In this document: positions 1 through 8,293 of the stretch, piece after piece
How positions within the stretch are numbered: the stretch's first letter is position 1
Layout of the letters: each line of letters opens with the position of its first letter
Assembly (NCBI RefSeq): GCF_006542765.1
Contig: NZ_SKCD01000045.1
Coordinates: forward strand, 1-35,888
DNA: 35,888 nt
Direction of reading: 5' to 3'
From: Paenibacillus luteus
GTDB lineage: Bacteria > Bacillota > Bacilli > Paenibacillales > Paenibacillaceae
The notes under the pieces: model-generated
Database searches by the model: none
Seen by the model: only the letters and a program-made list of their open reading frames with translations
What the model was told of the DNA's origin: nothing
Position numbers and translations under genes: made by a program

Positions 1-528
1 CGCAGCTGTCACCGTCAAGCTGGCGTTTCCGGTCATCCCATTCCATGTGGCCGACACGCCTGTGTTTCCGGCTGCTGTTCCTGTTGCAAGTCCTGAAGCA
101 TGTATGGTGGCCTTCGTTGGATCTCCAAGCGCCCAAGCTGCAACGTTCGTCACATCCTGTGTTGATCCGTCAGAGAAGTTCGCTGTGGCTGTATACTGCT
201 GTGTATTGCCTACTTGGACTGTTGCTGTTGCTGGTGTGACTGTAATGCTTTGGAGCGTCACCGGCGCAGCTGTCACCGTCAAGCTGGCGTTTCCGGTCAT
301 CCCATTCCATGTGGCCGACACGCCCGTGTTCCCGGCTGCTGTTCCTGTTGCAAGTCCTGAAGCATGTATGGTGGCCTTCGTTGGATCTCCAAGCGCCCAA
401 GCTGCAACGTTCGTCACATCCTGTGTTGATCCGTCAGAGAAGTTCGCTATGGCTGTATACTGCTGTGTATTGCCTACTTGGACTGTTGCTGTTGCTGGTG
501 TGACTGTAATGCTTTGGAGCGTCACCGG
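1..528 (-). repeat. Two near-identical 264-bp tandem repeats (Ig-like units)
   Basis: Units 265-528 and 1-264 are almost identical in DNA as well as protein; one difference is an A/G change that turns Ala-Ile-Ala into Ala-Thr-Ala. The window starts exactly on a unit boundary. The same unit recurs at 35177-35888. Such high DNA identity suggests recent expansion or continuing gene conversion, and it would collapse or break in short-read assembly. Confidence 0.95.
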
Positions 529-1746
529 CGCAGCCGTTACATTTACAGTAGCAGTTGCAATTGTATAATCAGCTGTAGTATTAAATATTTTCACATCTAA
601 TTGTGCTGAACCAGTATTGATTGCAGAAATTAAACCGTTACTATCTACTGTGAAAATATTTGAATCACTACTTGTAAAGGATGTATATGATGGGCTAGCC
701 ATAAAAATCGAGTTAGAAAAAGTTGTGCCATCAAGTGTAAAGAAATACTTATAATGCGGGGAATATGTATTCCCTTTCGTAATATTAATTGCTGCTTTAA
801 TAGAAGCTGTAACCGGGTCAGCAATAACTAACTTTTTCTGCGCATTATTATTGTAATAGTATCCCGGCTGGGACTTCACGAAATTAATAACACCTTGGTT
901 AACAGGATCTAAATAATTTATAAAATTACTGTCAATTCTCAATTCAGTTAAGTTTACTAAACCTGAAAGTGCTGAAAGATTTGTAATTCGAGAGTCTGCA
1001 CCATAGAACGAATACAGATTGCTTAAACCGCTAACTGGACTTAAATCAGTTACATACGATCCTTCTATGTTTAGATATTCCAAGTCCAAACTTCTCACAA
1101 AGTCAATATTATCGGCTAATATCTCCCAATTGTTTCGTGTTGCTTCGTCATTGGAAGTTTGATCGCCAATATAAAGTCTTTTAAGGGTTGTTAAAGAACC
1201 AATAATAGAATAGTCACTTATACTATTTCCACCAATAGATAAATCATCTATACCAGGAAAATTTGATGGTGTAACAATGGAAATGTCGGATATTTTATTA
1301 TCGGCTATATCTAGTGTTTTGAGATTGATTAGATTTTTTAAGGGTGTAATATCTTCAATATAATTAATCCGCATAAATAGTGTGTCTAAATCGGTGATAT
1401 TTTGTAACGGTGTTATATCAGTTATATTATTACTATCTAGACTTATAGCCGTAAGGGGTAGACCCTCAAATATCTCCATACCAGTTAAGTCAGTTATATT
1501 GCTATTACTAAAATCCAGCCATCTACCGAAGGTCGTAGGAGAATCAGCAAGCTTTTTTTCAATATCCGATTTATAAACCGAATCCGTCACTGGTATACTT
1601 AACCATTCATGAATTTCCTTATTAAGATTTACATCCGGGAAATAAGCTTCAGGATCGGCAGCGTATGCAGTAATTCTGAATATAGGAAGGATCTGTAAAA
1701 ATAATAACGCTATCAGTAAAATCGAAACAGACTTCATCTTCTTCAT
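1..1746 (-). CDS. N-terminal part of a repeat-rich LRR/Ig-like surface protein (runs off the window)
   Basis: Read on the minus strand, an ATG at 1746 preceded by AGGGAG at 8 nt opens a frame with no stop down to base 1 (582 codons). Residues 1 to about 29 form a signal peptide: Lys-rich start, hydrophobic core, AYA-A-like cleavage site. Residues ~55-270 contain short leucine-rich repeats of the SDS22/internalin-like type (NxIxDIxPLxxLxxL pattern). An Ig-like region follows, and then two complete 88-residue bacterial Ig-like (BIg2-type) repeats that fill bases 1-528. The protein is probably exported and wall-anchored, since the matching C-terminus with a sorting signal lies at the other window end on the same strand. 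Joining the two is inference. An adhesin or ligand-binding role is family knowledge only. Confidence 0.88.
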   Translation of the reverse strand, partial: MKKMKSVSILLIALLFLQILPIFRITAYAADPEAYFPDVNLNKEIHEWLSIPVTDSVYKSDIEKKLADSPTTFGRWLDFSNSNITDLTGMEIFEGLPLTAISLDSNNITDITPLQNITDLDTLFMRINYIEDITPLKNLINLKTLDIADNKISDISIVTPSNFPGIDDLSIGGNSISDYSIIGSLTTLKRLYIGDQTSNDEATRNNWEILADNIDFVRSLDLEYLNIEGSYVTDLSPVSGLSNLYSFYGADSRITNLSALSGLVNLTELRIDSNFINYLDPVNQGVINFVKSQPGYYYNNNAQKKLVIADPVTASIKAAINITKGNTYSPHYKYFFTLDGTTFSNSIFMASPSYTSFTSSDSNIFTVDSNGLISAINTGSAQLDVKIFNTTADYTIATATVNVTAAPVTLQSITVTPATATVQVGNTQQYTAIANFSDGSTQDVTNVAAWALGDPTKATIHASGLATGTAAGNTGVSATWNGMTGNASLTVTAAPVTLQSITVTPATATVQVGNTQQYTATANFSDGSTQDVTNVAAWALGDPTKATIHASGLATGTAAGNTGVSATWNGMTGNASLTVTAA

Positions 1747-1803
1747 GTATATTTCTCCCTTTTCGTTACATTATAGTCACTTTTAATTTTGTGGATTTTA
1801 TAT

Positions 1804-1840
1804 AAGAAAGCCCAGGTTTCTAACTCCCTAGGCTTCTTTG
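1804..1840 (-). terminator. Probable intrinsic terminator after the small Cys-rich gene
   Basis: Arms at 1804-1816 and 1828-1840 pair with one bulge; on the minus strand the hairpin is followed by TTTCTTATAT. It sits between the stop of the 103-residue gene and the ribosome site of the surface-protein gene. It would separate their transcripts. Confidence 0.5.
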
Positions 1841-1896
1841 CGTTTACTTCTTGTAAACTTAAACCCCTACATTTGGCTGGATAATTTCTGTTACGC

Positions 1897-2208
1897 CTAT
1901 CCTATTGCATATATTTCTTTCTTTTGGATCGACCTCCTTAATTCGTTTACAATTCGTAATGTACCTGGAACACCAGCGAAACGGATACAGCCACAAATCT
2001 CTTTACTACACATCAACATATTGATGGCCGGTTGATTATCAGGAGCATCCCGACCAAAATATAACGACATTGGTCCAGACTTAACTTCAAAAAAACCAAT
2101 CGGCTCCATAACTCCCGTCTTACACTCTGGACAATTATTACTCACTTCTATCCCCTCGTTTCCTCCAAAATTAAGTTTCTGTAGTGCGTTCTTCATAATT
2201 TCAAGCAT
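1897..2208 (-). CDS. Small cysteine-rich protein, possible zinc ribbon (103 aa)
   Basis: I do not recognise a family. The start at 2208 has a strong ribosome site (GGAGGGAGG) a few bases upstream. The protein has a CPEC pair (C26, C29) and a second cluster C67-x4-C72-x-C74, which together could hold one zinc ion. There is no signal peptide or membrane segment. It is monocistronic: a terminator follows, and the preceding gene ends in its own terminator. It could be a regulator or an RNA/DNA-binding accessory protein, but nothing in the sequence decides this. Confidence 0.7.
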   Translation of the reverse strand: MLEIMKNALQKLNFGGNEGIEVSNNCPECKTGVMEPIGFFEVKSGPMSLYFGRDAPDNQPAINMLMCSKEICGCIRFAGVPGTLRIVNELRRSIQKKEIYAIG

Positions 2209-2299
2209 GGTAGTTCCTCCCTCCTATTGTAACACCGTAAACGTTTATCTTTATATATAAATTTACTTCTATTTAAAAAAGTTGTTACGTTGATTTTAG

Positions 2300-2340
2300 G
2301 GAAAAACCCTAACCCCCTTTAAGCGAATTAGGGTTTTTCC
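2300..2340 (-). terminator. Intrinsic terminator ending the ParM/coupling-ATPase run
   Basis: Perfect 13-bp arms (2300-2312 and 2328-2340) contain the last codons and stop of the preceding gene (2328-2732). On the minus strand the stem is GC-containing and ends in TTTTTCC. It marks the end of the long co-oriented run that starts near 8548. Confidence 0.75.
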
Positions 2341-2732
2341 GGCCAATTATCAACGGCCAACTGTAAATAATCTTTAACTTGCTCATTAGTTTTTCGGCTG
2401 CCATCCTTGATTACCAAGCGAATCGGAATTTTCTGATCCGATATAAATTCATCCAATTCAATGGTCCGATTTCTAGGTCGTCCCATTTTACGCTTCGGTC
2501 GTGGCAGCTCTGGGTATTGCTTTAGAGCCTTTGCGATCCGGATAGAAATGTAAGATCGGCTTACTCCAAGGATTTCAGCAACATCCATATGCCGAAGAAG
2601 ATCTTTCTTGTCCATTAGCTTGACGATCATCACGCCTTGCTGCTCAATGGTGTAGTTTTGATTCGTTTTCAGCTCACGAATAAGTTCTTCAGCACTCTTT
2701 TCTTCGGCTTGCATTAGAAAGCCTTGAACCAT
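2328..2732 (-). CDS. Helix-turn-helix DNA-binding protein (134 aa)
   Basis: Residues ~45-72 read as a classic helix-turn-helix (DVAEILGVSRSYISIRIAKAL). They are followed by a basic, AT-hook-like stretch (KMGRPRNR, residues ~82-89) and a C-terminal acidic/amphipathic part. It is likely a DNA-binding regulator or a partition/transfer accessory protein. Its start lies just upstream of the coupling ATPase stop, so it is the last gene of that run. The ATG at 2732 has only a weak ribosome site; an in-frame ATG at 2714 with AAGG at 7 nt is an alternative start, and the helix-turn-helix is intact either way. Confidence 0.75.
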   Translation of the reverse strand: MVQGFLMQAEEKSAEELIRELKTNQNYTIEQQGVMIVKLMDKKDLLRHMDVAEILGVSRSYISIRIAKALKQYPELPRPKRKMGRPRNRTIELDEFISDQKIPIRLVIKDGSRKTNEQVKDYLQLAVDNWPEKP

Positions 2733-2749
2733 TACGAATTACCACACCC

Positions 2750-5146
2750 TTACTTATCGTCGTGCATCAACAACAACATTTCATCTTCCGATAGACGGTT
2801 TTTCTCTTCTTCGGTTTGAATATCCTGCTGTTCATGCATGTCATTGAGGACAAGGGTATCTTCGTCATTTGCAGCTGCTTCAATATTGGAATCTTTAGAA
2901 GCACCACGCTTTCTGCGCCTCAGTCGTTTACCTTCCTGAGGTTGTGACGTTTCCTCTTCCGATTCCTCAATAACTTCTCCTTCAATTATACTATCCTGTT
3001 CAACCTCGTTGTCAGTGTTAGTATAATTGACTATCTCGGATTCGTCACTATTGGAATCGTCTTGAGCGGCTGCAATGGCTGTTTCAGCATGGCTTTCAAT
3101 TATAGTATTTGTCATTTTTTCTGAATCGCGGAAGATAGTTTTCGGCAGCGGCCCTACCAATCCAATTAGTTCATCTTCAATAACGTTATTGACTACAAAG
3201 AGACAAAGGACTTCTGCTGGTTCAAATGTTTTCGTATTAAATCCAGGAAGCTTGTGAATTTGATCCGGACGCATTCGCAAACGCAATTCGTCCCTTTTCA
3301 TAGAGTTGATCTGCAATGGATTGAATACCGCTTGGCTAGTAGTGGTTAGATGCTCCCAATACTGACCGATTTTATCAGATAGCATTTTACAGTCTTCAAT
3401 GTTTGTGCCGCCAAAAATGACTTTTTGTCTGGCATTGTCAAATATACTTTGTTCCAGCAGTTCACTAATTCTTCGCAGCTGTGCAAGACCCTGATGGAAA
3501 ATATTCATCATCATCCCGGCTTTACGTGCCATTACAAATATCTCTGCGAACGCTTCACTTACATAGTTTTGCGCTTCATCCACATACATAGCCATAGGTG
3601 GTAATTTATCTCGAATTTCATCGGGAATACCAGCACGATTAAATGTTTCTGTTTGAATCAAGTTTATCATCAAGCGCCCAAGCACGAAACCAAGATCCAA
3701 TAATTCAGGATAATCAGTCGTAATCAGAAGCACATGACCGTTATCAAATATGTCTTTTAAATTAACCGTGCTTTTAGAGCATAGCATTCGACGCATATGC
3801 TTATTGCCAGTTAATTTCTTTAGATAGGTATTCAAGCCCTTATAATACTGCCGAGCTTGAGGTGCCAGCTTCGGATCTTCAAACATTTCCGCGAATTCGG
3901 CTAGATCGTTGCGAATACCGGGATCTGTTATTTGTTTCAAATATTGCTGCCGTAGTGCCTTGTTAATCGGTCTAACAATCTCTAGTATATCTGCATATGT
4001 GGCATCGTCACCTTTTACTGTTTTGGCAACTTTAATTGCCAATGTAAGGGCATCCTCCTGTTCGTCCTTATAAAACTGATTGGCGGTGGTCCCTAGATAA
4101 CTGGTAAAAACCCTTGCGTTCATAACGCAAATTTTGTCGATATTATTACCATCTAAAGGGTTGATAACATCCGATTCGGGATCTGTTGGATCAATAAAAT
4201 AATATTTCCTTCCAACCTTACGAGCTATTGCTCTTTGGCCCCATACCACATCTTTTGTCGGTTCAAGAATGATAACACCGGTTCCAGGATCGAGAACATC
4301 CTGTGTAGCCATATTATTGAGCAAGATAGATTTACCTGTACCGGTTGGCCCAATAACTTGCGTATGTTGGAAGCGTGATCCTTCTGGAATAATTTTCGCT
4401 TCCATTTTAGGTTTAGCAAGATTCGGCTTTGTGTTAACAATATGTAAATCAGCCTTTTCTCGCTGCCTAATGATAGAGTCACCATCACCGGCTCTCTTTT
4501 GTGCATCCTCAAATTGATCCAACACCGTTTTACTACCAGTTCCTTCAGTCAGCTTAACAGCTATGTACGATAGGAAAGCAAGATAGATAATTAGTGCAGC
4601 GACAAGTGAGAATTTTGGAAAGTGTTCATGTAAGAAGTATAGTTCCAAATTTACAATTGCACTGGCGAACGCCAAGCCGCATATTCCTTCAGCTAAAACA
4701 CTAGACCATTCTTTTGTGAATTTCGTCGCCTTCATAAATGGTGCATTACTGATAATAAACGATCCCCGTATAGATGCTAATCCAATAAAACCTAGAATTA
4801 ACCAACCATCATCTTTCCAGGCATAGACTTCATAAATTGTTCGTAATGAGCCAACTACATAAAGTAGAGTCACAATACCAACCACGGCAGCTGTAGCATT
4901 CCACACAGAGGTTTTGTTCTTATCATCTTTGACATATTCCTTCGACATGAAGAAAAATCGTCGAAATACAAATGATAAGGTCATAAAAACAATTTTCAAC
5001 ACCCACGTAACCCCACTGATGCACTTACCAGCGAAACCAAACGCTAATTGCGGTCCTGCTATCCACCAAATGAGCATAAAGGCGACAAATGCCAGTACAA
5101 GCATTGTGAGAACCGGCCCCATGATTCCCAATATAAAACTATCCAT
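2750..5146 (-). CDS. VirD4/TraG-like type IV coupling ATPase (798 aa)
   Basis: Several hydrophobic segments occupy residues ~8-200 (about 10-30, 84-104, 115-133, 148-170, 180-198), anchoring the protein in the membrane. A cytoplasmic FtsK/VirD4-type ATPase follows: Walker A GPTGTGKS at 266-273, then a hydrophobic Walker B ending in DEAQNY at ~523-528, and a downstream HQGLAQLRR sensor-like region. The tail (~690-798) is acidic with a basic RLRRRKRG patch. Coupling proteins of this class bring DNA-relaxase complexes to a type IV secretion channel. Here no recognisable VirB4 or classical relaxase is present, so the plasmid may be mobilisable only, or the ATPase may have another DNA-translocating job. 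Its position downstream of parM/parR and five small proteins suggests one transcription unit. Confidence 0.88.
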   Translation of the reverse strand: MDSFILGIMGPVLTMLVLAFVAFMLIWWIAGPQLAFGFAGKCISGVTWVLKIVFMTLSFVFRRFFFMSKEYVKDDKNKTSVWNATAAVVGIVTLLYVVGSLRTIYEVYAWKDDGWLILGFIGLASIRGSFIISNAPFMKATKFTKEWSSVLAEGICGLAFASAIVNLELYFLHEHFPKFSLVAALIIYLAFLSYIAVKLTEGTGSKTVLDQFEDAQKRAGDGDSIIRQREKADLHIVNTKPNLAKPKMEAKIIPEGSRFQHTQVIGPTGTGKSILLNNMATQDVLDPGTGVIILEPTKDVVWGQRAIARKVGRKYYFIDPTDPESDVINPLDGNNIDKICVMNARVFTSYLGTTANQFYKDEQEDALTLAIKVAKTVKGDDATYADILEIVRPINKALRQQYLKQITDPGIRNDLAEFAEMFEDPKLAPQARQYYKGLNTYLKKLTGNKHMRRMLCSKSTVNLKDIFDNGHVLLITTDYPELLDLGFVLGRLMINLIQTETFNRAGIPDEIRDKLPPMAMYVDEAQNYVSEAFAEIFVMARKAGMMMNIFHQGLAQLRRISELLEQSIFDNARQKVIFGGTNIEDCKMLSDKIGQYWEHLTTTSQAVFNPLQINSMKRDELRLRMRPDQIHKLPGFNTKTFEPAEVLCLFVVNNVIEDELIGLVGPLPKTIFRDSEKMTNTIIESHAETAIAAAQDDSNSDESEIVNYTNTDNEVEQDSIIEGEVIEESEEETSQPQEGKRLRRRKRGASKDSNIEAAANDEDTLVLNDMHEQQDIQTEEEKNRLSEDEMLLLMHDDK

Positions 5147-5156
5147 GCAGATCCCC

Positions 5157-5354
5157 CTAGTAATTCATCATACTGTTTATATCGAAATTACCGAGCTCAC
5201 TTTGCAGATCTCTTATCATAGACAAGCCATCCTTTGCCTGATGAAGCATATTTACCAAAGTGTCCATGCCGATTGTGTAATTTATAAAAACAATTCCGAT
5301 TACAGCAATGACCATAAGTTGAATGATCTGCGAGAAAAACCACTTAAGTATCAT
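5157..5354 (-). CDS. Small single-pass membrane protein (65 aa)
   Basis: Residues ~8-27 are a hydrophobic membrane segment; the rest is short and polar (…LHQAKDGLSMIRDLQSEL…), probably an amphipathic helix. GGGCGGGTGA upstream provides a ribosome site. It ends 10 bp before the coupling ATPase start, so the two are probably translated from one message. Small membrane subunits next to VirD4-like ATPases often belong to transfer complexes, but no named family is recognised. Confidence 0.7.
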   Translation of the reverse strand: MILKWFFSQIIQLMVIAVIGIVFINYTIGMDTLVNMLHQAKDGLSMIRDLQSELGNFDINSMMNY

Positions 5355-5435
5355 TCAAATCACCCGCCCTTCATTAATAACGACTTTTCGCCCGTAAACT
5401 TGTTACGAAGACTGCAAAAAAAATCATTTTTGAAT

Positions 5436-5723
5436 TTAAGCAATAAAACCACGATTTTCATCCTTACGTTTCATTCGACTCTCCCATTTTTCAAGGGCTT
5501 CTTTTCTAGAAAAATGATCCGAAATTCCGTTGTAAAGTAAATTTATTAAACTTGCGAACAAGGCAATGGCAGCATATGAGATACAAGCAAAGGCCCATAA
5601 GGTTGTTGGATTATCAGAAGAAACATTTTGAATCGATCCGCTAGTTAGTACTACAAGAATAATTGCAGCAAGAATGATATTCCTATACGTTTTTCCGCTG
5701 TATAACAGGTTAATAAATTTCAT
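5436..5723 (-). CDS. Small two-pass membrane protein (95 aa)
   Basis: Starting at the ATG at 5723, which has AGAGG 7 nt upstream (an in-frame GTG at 5741 is less likely because it overlaps that ribosome site). Two hydrophobic segments lie near residues 15-33 and 42-63, with a charged C-terminal tail rich in Lys/Arg/Glu. No family is recognised. It lies in the middle of the run between parM and the coupling ATPase, which suggests a role in the same membrane assembly. Confidence 0.7.
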   Translation of the reverse strand: MKFINLLYSGKTYRNIILAAIILVVLTSGSIQNVSSDNPTTLWAFACISYAAIALFASLINLLYNGISDHFSRKEALEKWESRMKRKDENRGFIA

Positions 5724-5769
5724 ATTCTTTCCTCTTTTCACTGTTTGATTAAAATAAATTAAATATTGA

Positions 5770-5943
5770 TTACTCGTCTATAAGTTTTTTAACAGCTTCA
5801 CTGAATTCTTCCTCAGTAATTTCGTTATTTAAACGCTTGTAAATCAGCTCTTTGCCTTTCTTGTCTACTTCCTTATTCTCATAACCCCATGAAGCATTTA
5901 CCTTCTGAAACTCACCATCAAATTCTTCTCGCGAAACTTTCAT
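5770..5943 (-). CDS. VbhA-like (FicT-type) antitoxin (57 aa)
   Basis: The ATG at 5943 has AAGAGG upstream; a longer frame to 5964 lacks a better site. Residues 18-23 read SWGYEN, matching the [S/T]xxxE[G/N] inhibitory-helix motif of Fic antitoxins. An acidic NE pair at 40-41 then falls 18 residues after the motif Glu, the spacing I recall for VbhA from Bartonella. The length (57 aa) is also typical. VbhA-type proteins block the AMP-transferase activity of Fic toxins by pushing the motif Glu into the ATP site (established for that family). The only Fic protein here is 25 kb away and carries its own inhibitory motif, so the partner of this antitoxin is unclear. It overlaps closely with its upstream neighbour in the transfer/segregation run. 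Confidence 0.72.
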   Translation of the reverse strand: MKVSREEFDGEFQKVNASWGYENKEVDKKGKELIYKRLNNEITEEEFSEAVKKLIDE

Positions 5944-5944
5944 A

Positions 5945-6139
5945 TTATAACCTCTTGGCAGCAATTTCTTGTTCCATACGCGCTAGTCTAGTTTCGCGTT
6001 TGTAGCTTCCTTGCCCATACTTTCCATTATAATGACGAACAAATTTACGCTGCATCGACCAATCGTTAACCCCAGCTATAACGGATATACCGAACCGAAC
6101 AATAATAAACGCAATTACGAAGAAAACTAAAATTTCCAT
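5945..6139 (-). CDS. Small membrane protein (64 aa)
   Basis: The ATG at 6139 has GGGGAGGG 7-8 nt upstream and is preferred over the ATG at 6160, which lies before that site. Residues ~3-23 form one membrane segment; the remainder is basic and polar (many Arg/Lys/Tyr). The stop is one base away from the start of the VbhA-like gene, indicating coupled translation. No family recognised. Confidence 0.68.
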   Translation of the reverse strand: MEILVFFVIAFIIVRFGISVIAGVNDWSMQRKFVRHYNGKYGQGSYKRETRLARMEQEIAAKRL

Positions 6140-6153
6140 AGTATTTCCCTCCC

Positions 6154-6525
6154 CTACCATCTGTCATTGTACCGGCTACGTCCGTAACGGCGTCCGTTTT
6201 CCTCTTTTACCTTTGCGCGATAGTTAAAGAATGCAAATGCACTAGCACAAATTATTAGAATAATAACTATTGTTAGTAAACTTTCCATAAAAGAACCAAT
6301 TCCGTCAATTTCTTTGGAAATTGCTTCAGATCCTTTAGGGGTCATTTTTACGAACAACTCCATACCTGAAGCATTGGGATTAATGTTCATGTTCATAAGT
6401 TTGTTCGGGTCTGACATGTTGCTAACGTCTTTTTGGAATCCTCCACCAATATTTTCGATGGCCGGTATCCCGACAAAAATGAAAAGCAATGCAATTACTG
6501 CGTAAAAACCTAATTTAATTTTCAT
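6154..6525 (-). CDS. Two-pass membrane protein (123 aa)
   Basis: A strong ribosome site (AAGGAGA) precedes the ATG at 6525. Residues ~4-22 are an N-terminal hydrophobic segment (anchor or signal) and ~83-104 a second membrane segment. Between them is a ~60-residue polar loop rich in Asn, Met, Pro and Gly that would be outside the cell, and the C-terminus is Arg-rich. Genes of this kind recur in conjugation modules, but I cannot name a family. Immediately downstream of parR. Confidence 0.7.
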   Translation of the reverse strand: MKIKLGFYAVIALLFIFVGIPAIENIGGGFQKDVSNMSDPNKLMNMNINPNASGMELFVKMTPKGSEAISKEIDGIGSFMESLLTIVIILIICASAFAFFNYRAKVKEENGRRYGRSRYNDRW

Positions 6526-6572
6526 AGTTCTTGTCTCCTTCCTTATTGGGGGCTGATAGCCCCCATCTTCAA

Positions 6573-7004
6573 TTAATCGTCATCATTCAACAAATTCATA
6601 GCTAGATTACTTGTGGTCTTATTTTTAATTTGAAAACTATTATCTGCATCTTGTTTCTGTTCCAATGGTAGGCTTCCTGGTAGACTCACGACTGATGATT
6701 GTCCCGGCTGCGTCATCATTTGATAAATCCATTGCCCTAATATTTGCTTAGTCATTGGAGTTTCAAGCCATTCTCTTTGTTCAGAAGTAATTGGCCCAGG
6801 AAGATGAAGGACCATCTTATCACCACCAATGGATGCAGAAGACAATTTGTCATTTATTGCTGAAACAAAGAGAGAAGCGCAGGCGCTACCGTACTTACGC
6901 CCCTCTTGTTGTTTTAAATCATTTAGGTAATCTTGGACTGATTGGGCAGTATCTACAGGAAGCCTGAATGAAACGGGCTTTGAAATATCAAAAACATCAT
7001 CCAT
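6573..7004 (-). CDS. ParR-like adaptor protein of a type II partition system (143 aa)
   Basis: It follows the actin-like gene by 13 bp. Residues ~8-55 have the ribbon-helix-helix layout seen in ParR: a beta strand PVSFRLP followed by two helices. The C-terminal half is low in conserved residues and ends in an acidic tail (NLLNDDD), which in ParR proteins contacts the filament end. ParR binds centromere repeats and caps ParM filaments so that plasmid copies are pushed apart. The identification rests on position and fold pattern rather than on clear sequence identity. Confidence 0.7.
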   Translation of the reverse strand: MDDVFDISKPVSFRLPVDTAQSVQDYLNDLKQQEGRKYGSACASLFVSAINDKLSSASIGGDKMVLHLPGPITSEQREWLETPMTKQILGQWIYQMMTQPGQSSVVSLPGSLPLEQKQDADNSFQIKNKTTSNLAMNLLNDDD

Positions 7005-7017
7005 CCAAAAATCACAC

Positions 7018-8193
7018 CTATTCTTTAGTTGCAGCTGTCAACTGGATACCGTTTGCCGATAAATAGATTTTTAGCAGCTTGTGGTAAGCCCGAACAATCA
7101 TCCAAATTGAATCTTCTGGCTTTTCTTCAAACTTGATGATGTACTTCCGGTCGTTCTCGTTCAGTTTGATAATGTAATCTTTCAGAATTGACGAACCGCC
7201 ACCGATTAGATATGCGACTTGAATCCGTGGAACTTTGCCCCAAATGCCTTTGAGAATGTCATACTGTGCCTTGGCAGCTCGTCCAAGAATTTCGTCAACG
7301 ATTTTTTTGAACGAATGCCGGTTCGAATTAATCCAAACGTGCATTTTTTCTTCCGGGTCTTTGTGCGTAAGGTTCTCAATCAGCTCACCCCGGCTTTTGA
7401 AATACTTCCGAACGCCGAATTCATCATCTACGCGCCGAATAATTTCGTCAAGGTAACTGGAAAGACCCTCTTTTTCGCCATCGGAGTTAATGTTATCCAC
7501 CGTTCCATCAGGCTTGATAATAGCATCGTCTGTCGAAAGTCCACCAATATCATGTATAAGAACCATTTTATTAATTAAATCTTCGTTGCGTGGCGATCCG
7601 TCAGTTTTTGTCGTAAGCTCAATCATGGCCGCATGGCCTTCCGTATTAATAAGCGCATCATGGAACTTAATCCGAATTTTCTTGTTTTCATAACCCGGAG
7701 TAGTCAGGAAGGTCACTTCATGCGAATTGCCCTTCAGCTTTTCTTTGAATGCCTTTCGCGTCCCTTTCTTCTTTGCTTCTCCCAATGGCAATCCAGTAGA
7801 CAAGAAATAGTCGGCTTCAATTACACCATCGTTGTCCTTAAATAAGGAAGCGTTCATTGCGGCATCAAGGGCCATCGCGGACAATAGCATAATAACCGGT
7901 TGATCGTGTACGGATTTTGCATCCTCATAAGTCAGCTCGTCATTTTGATGTTGAGCAGCGGCTAAGTTGCCGATCACGTATGTACCAGCTCCACCATTTC
8001 CATTGTTCAATGCGCCAGAAACGATTTTGACGTGAAGTGCATCCTTGGGGGCTTCGCCCTGGATGATTTCTCGTTCCTCACTATGAGCCGCCAACACGTT
8101 AGGCATGTCCAGCACGTTCTCACCATCACCGAAAATTGCTTTAATACGTGAGTTTCCAATATCCACAGAGCCTTTTCTAACTGTAAGTACCAA
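7018..8193 (-). CDS. parM: Actin-like plasmid segregation ATPase (ParM/Alp-type, 391 aa)
   Basis: Actin/Hsp70-fold motifs are in order: phosphate-1 VDIGNSRIKAIF (residues ~10-21), phosphate-2 HDIGGLSTDDAII (~217-229) and the adenosine-binding LIGGGSSIL near residue 335. It polymerises with ATP to move plasmid copies apart (established for ParM, AlfA, Alp7A). The start is a TTG at 8193 with GGGAG 9-10 nt upstream; no ATG fits. It lies downstream of a ribbon-helix-helix gene and a cluster of TGTAGAC boxes, which are likely the operator/centromere, and upstream of the ParR-like gene. Confidence 0.9.
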   Translation of the reverse strand: MVLTVRKGSVDIGNSRIKAIFGDGENVLDMPNVLAAHSEEREIIQGEAPKDALHVKIVSGALNNGNGGAGTYVIGNLAAAQHQNDELTYEDAKSVHDQPVIMLLSAMALDAAMNASLFKDNDGVIEADYFLSTGLPLGEAKKKGTRKAFKEKLKGNSHEVTFLTTPGYENKKIRIKFHDALINTEGHAAMIELTTKTDGSPRNEDLINKMVLIHDIGGLSTDDAIIKPDGTVDNINSDGEKEGLSSYLDEIIRRVDDEFGVRKYFKSRGELIENLTHKDPEEKMHVWINSNRHSFKKIVDEILGRAAKAQYDILKGIWGKVPRIQVAYLIGGGSSILKDYIIKLNENDRKYIIKFEEKPEDSIWMIVRAYHKLLKIYLSANGIQLTAATKE

Positions 8194-8241
8194 ACTGATC
8201 CACTCCCTTTACGGACGTTAATGTATTGCCTATATTTACAT

Positions 8242-8292
8242 TGTAGACGTTTTGTCTACAACAGTCAATGCATTTGTAGACATTTTGTAGAC
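8242..8292. promoter_or_regulatory. TGTAGAC box cluster upstream of parM (operator or centromere)
   Basis: TGTAGAC occurs at 8242-8248, inverted at 8254-8260, and direct at 8275-8281 and 8286-8292. The first pair forms an 8-bp perfect inverted repeat with flanking T/A. The cluster fills the gap between the ribbon-helix-helix stop and parM. Such arrays serve as parC centromeres and promoter operators in ParM systems. Confidence 0.65.
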
Positions 8293-8293
8293 A

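Noticed and set aside
1..528. CRISPR-like array
   Set aside because: Repeats are 264 bp, contiguous, coding, and without spacers.
47..568. Plus-strand frame of 173 codons across the Ig-like repeats
   Set aside because: It is the antisense of the repeat units, has no ribosome site, and the minus-strand frame continues through it with recognised domains.
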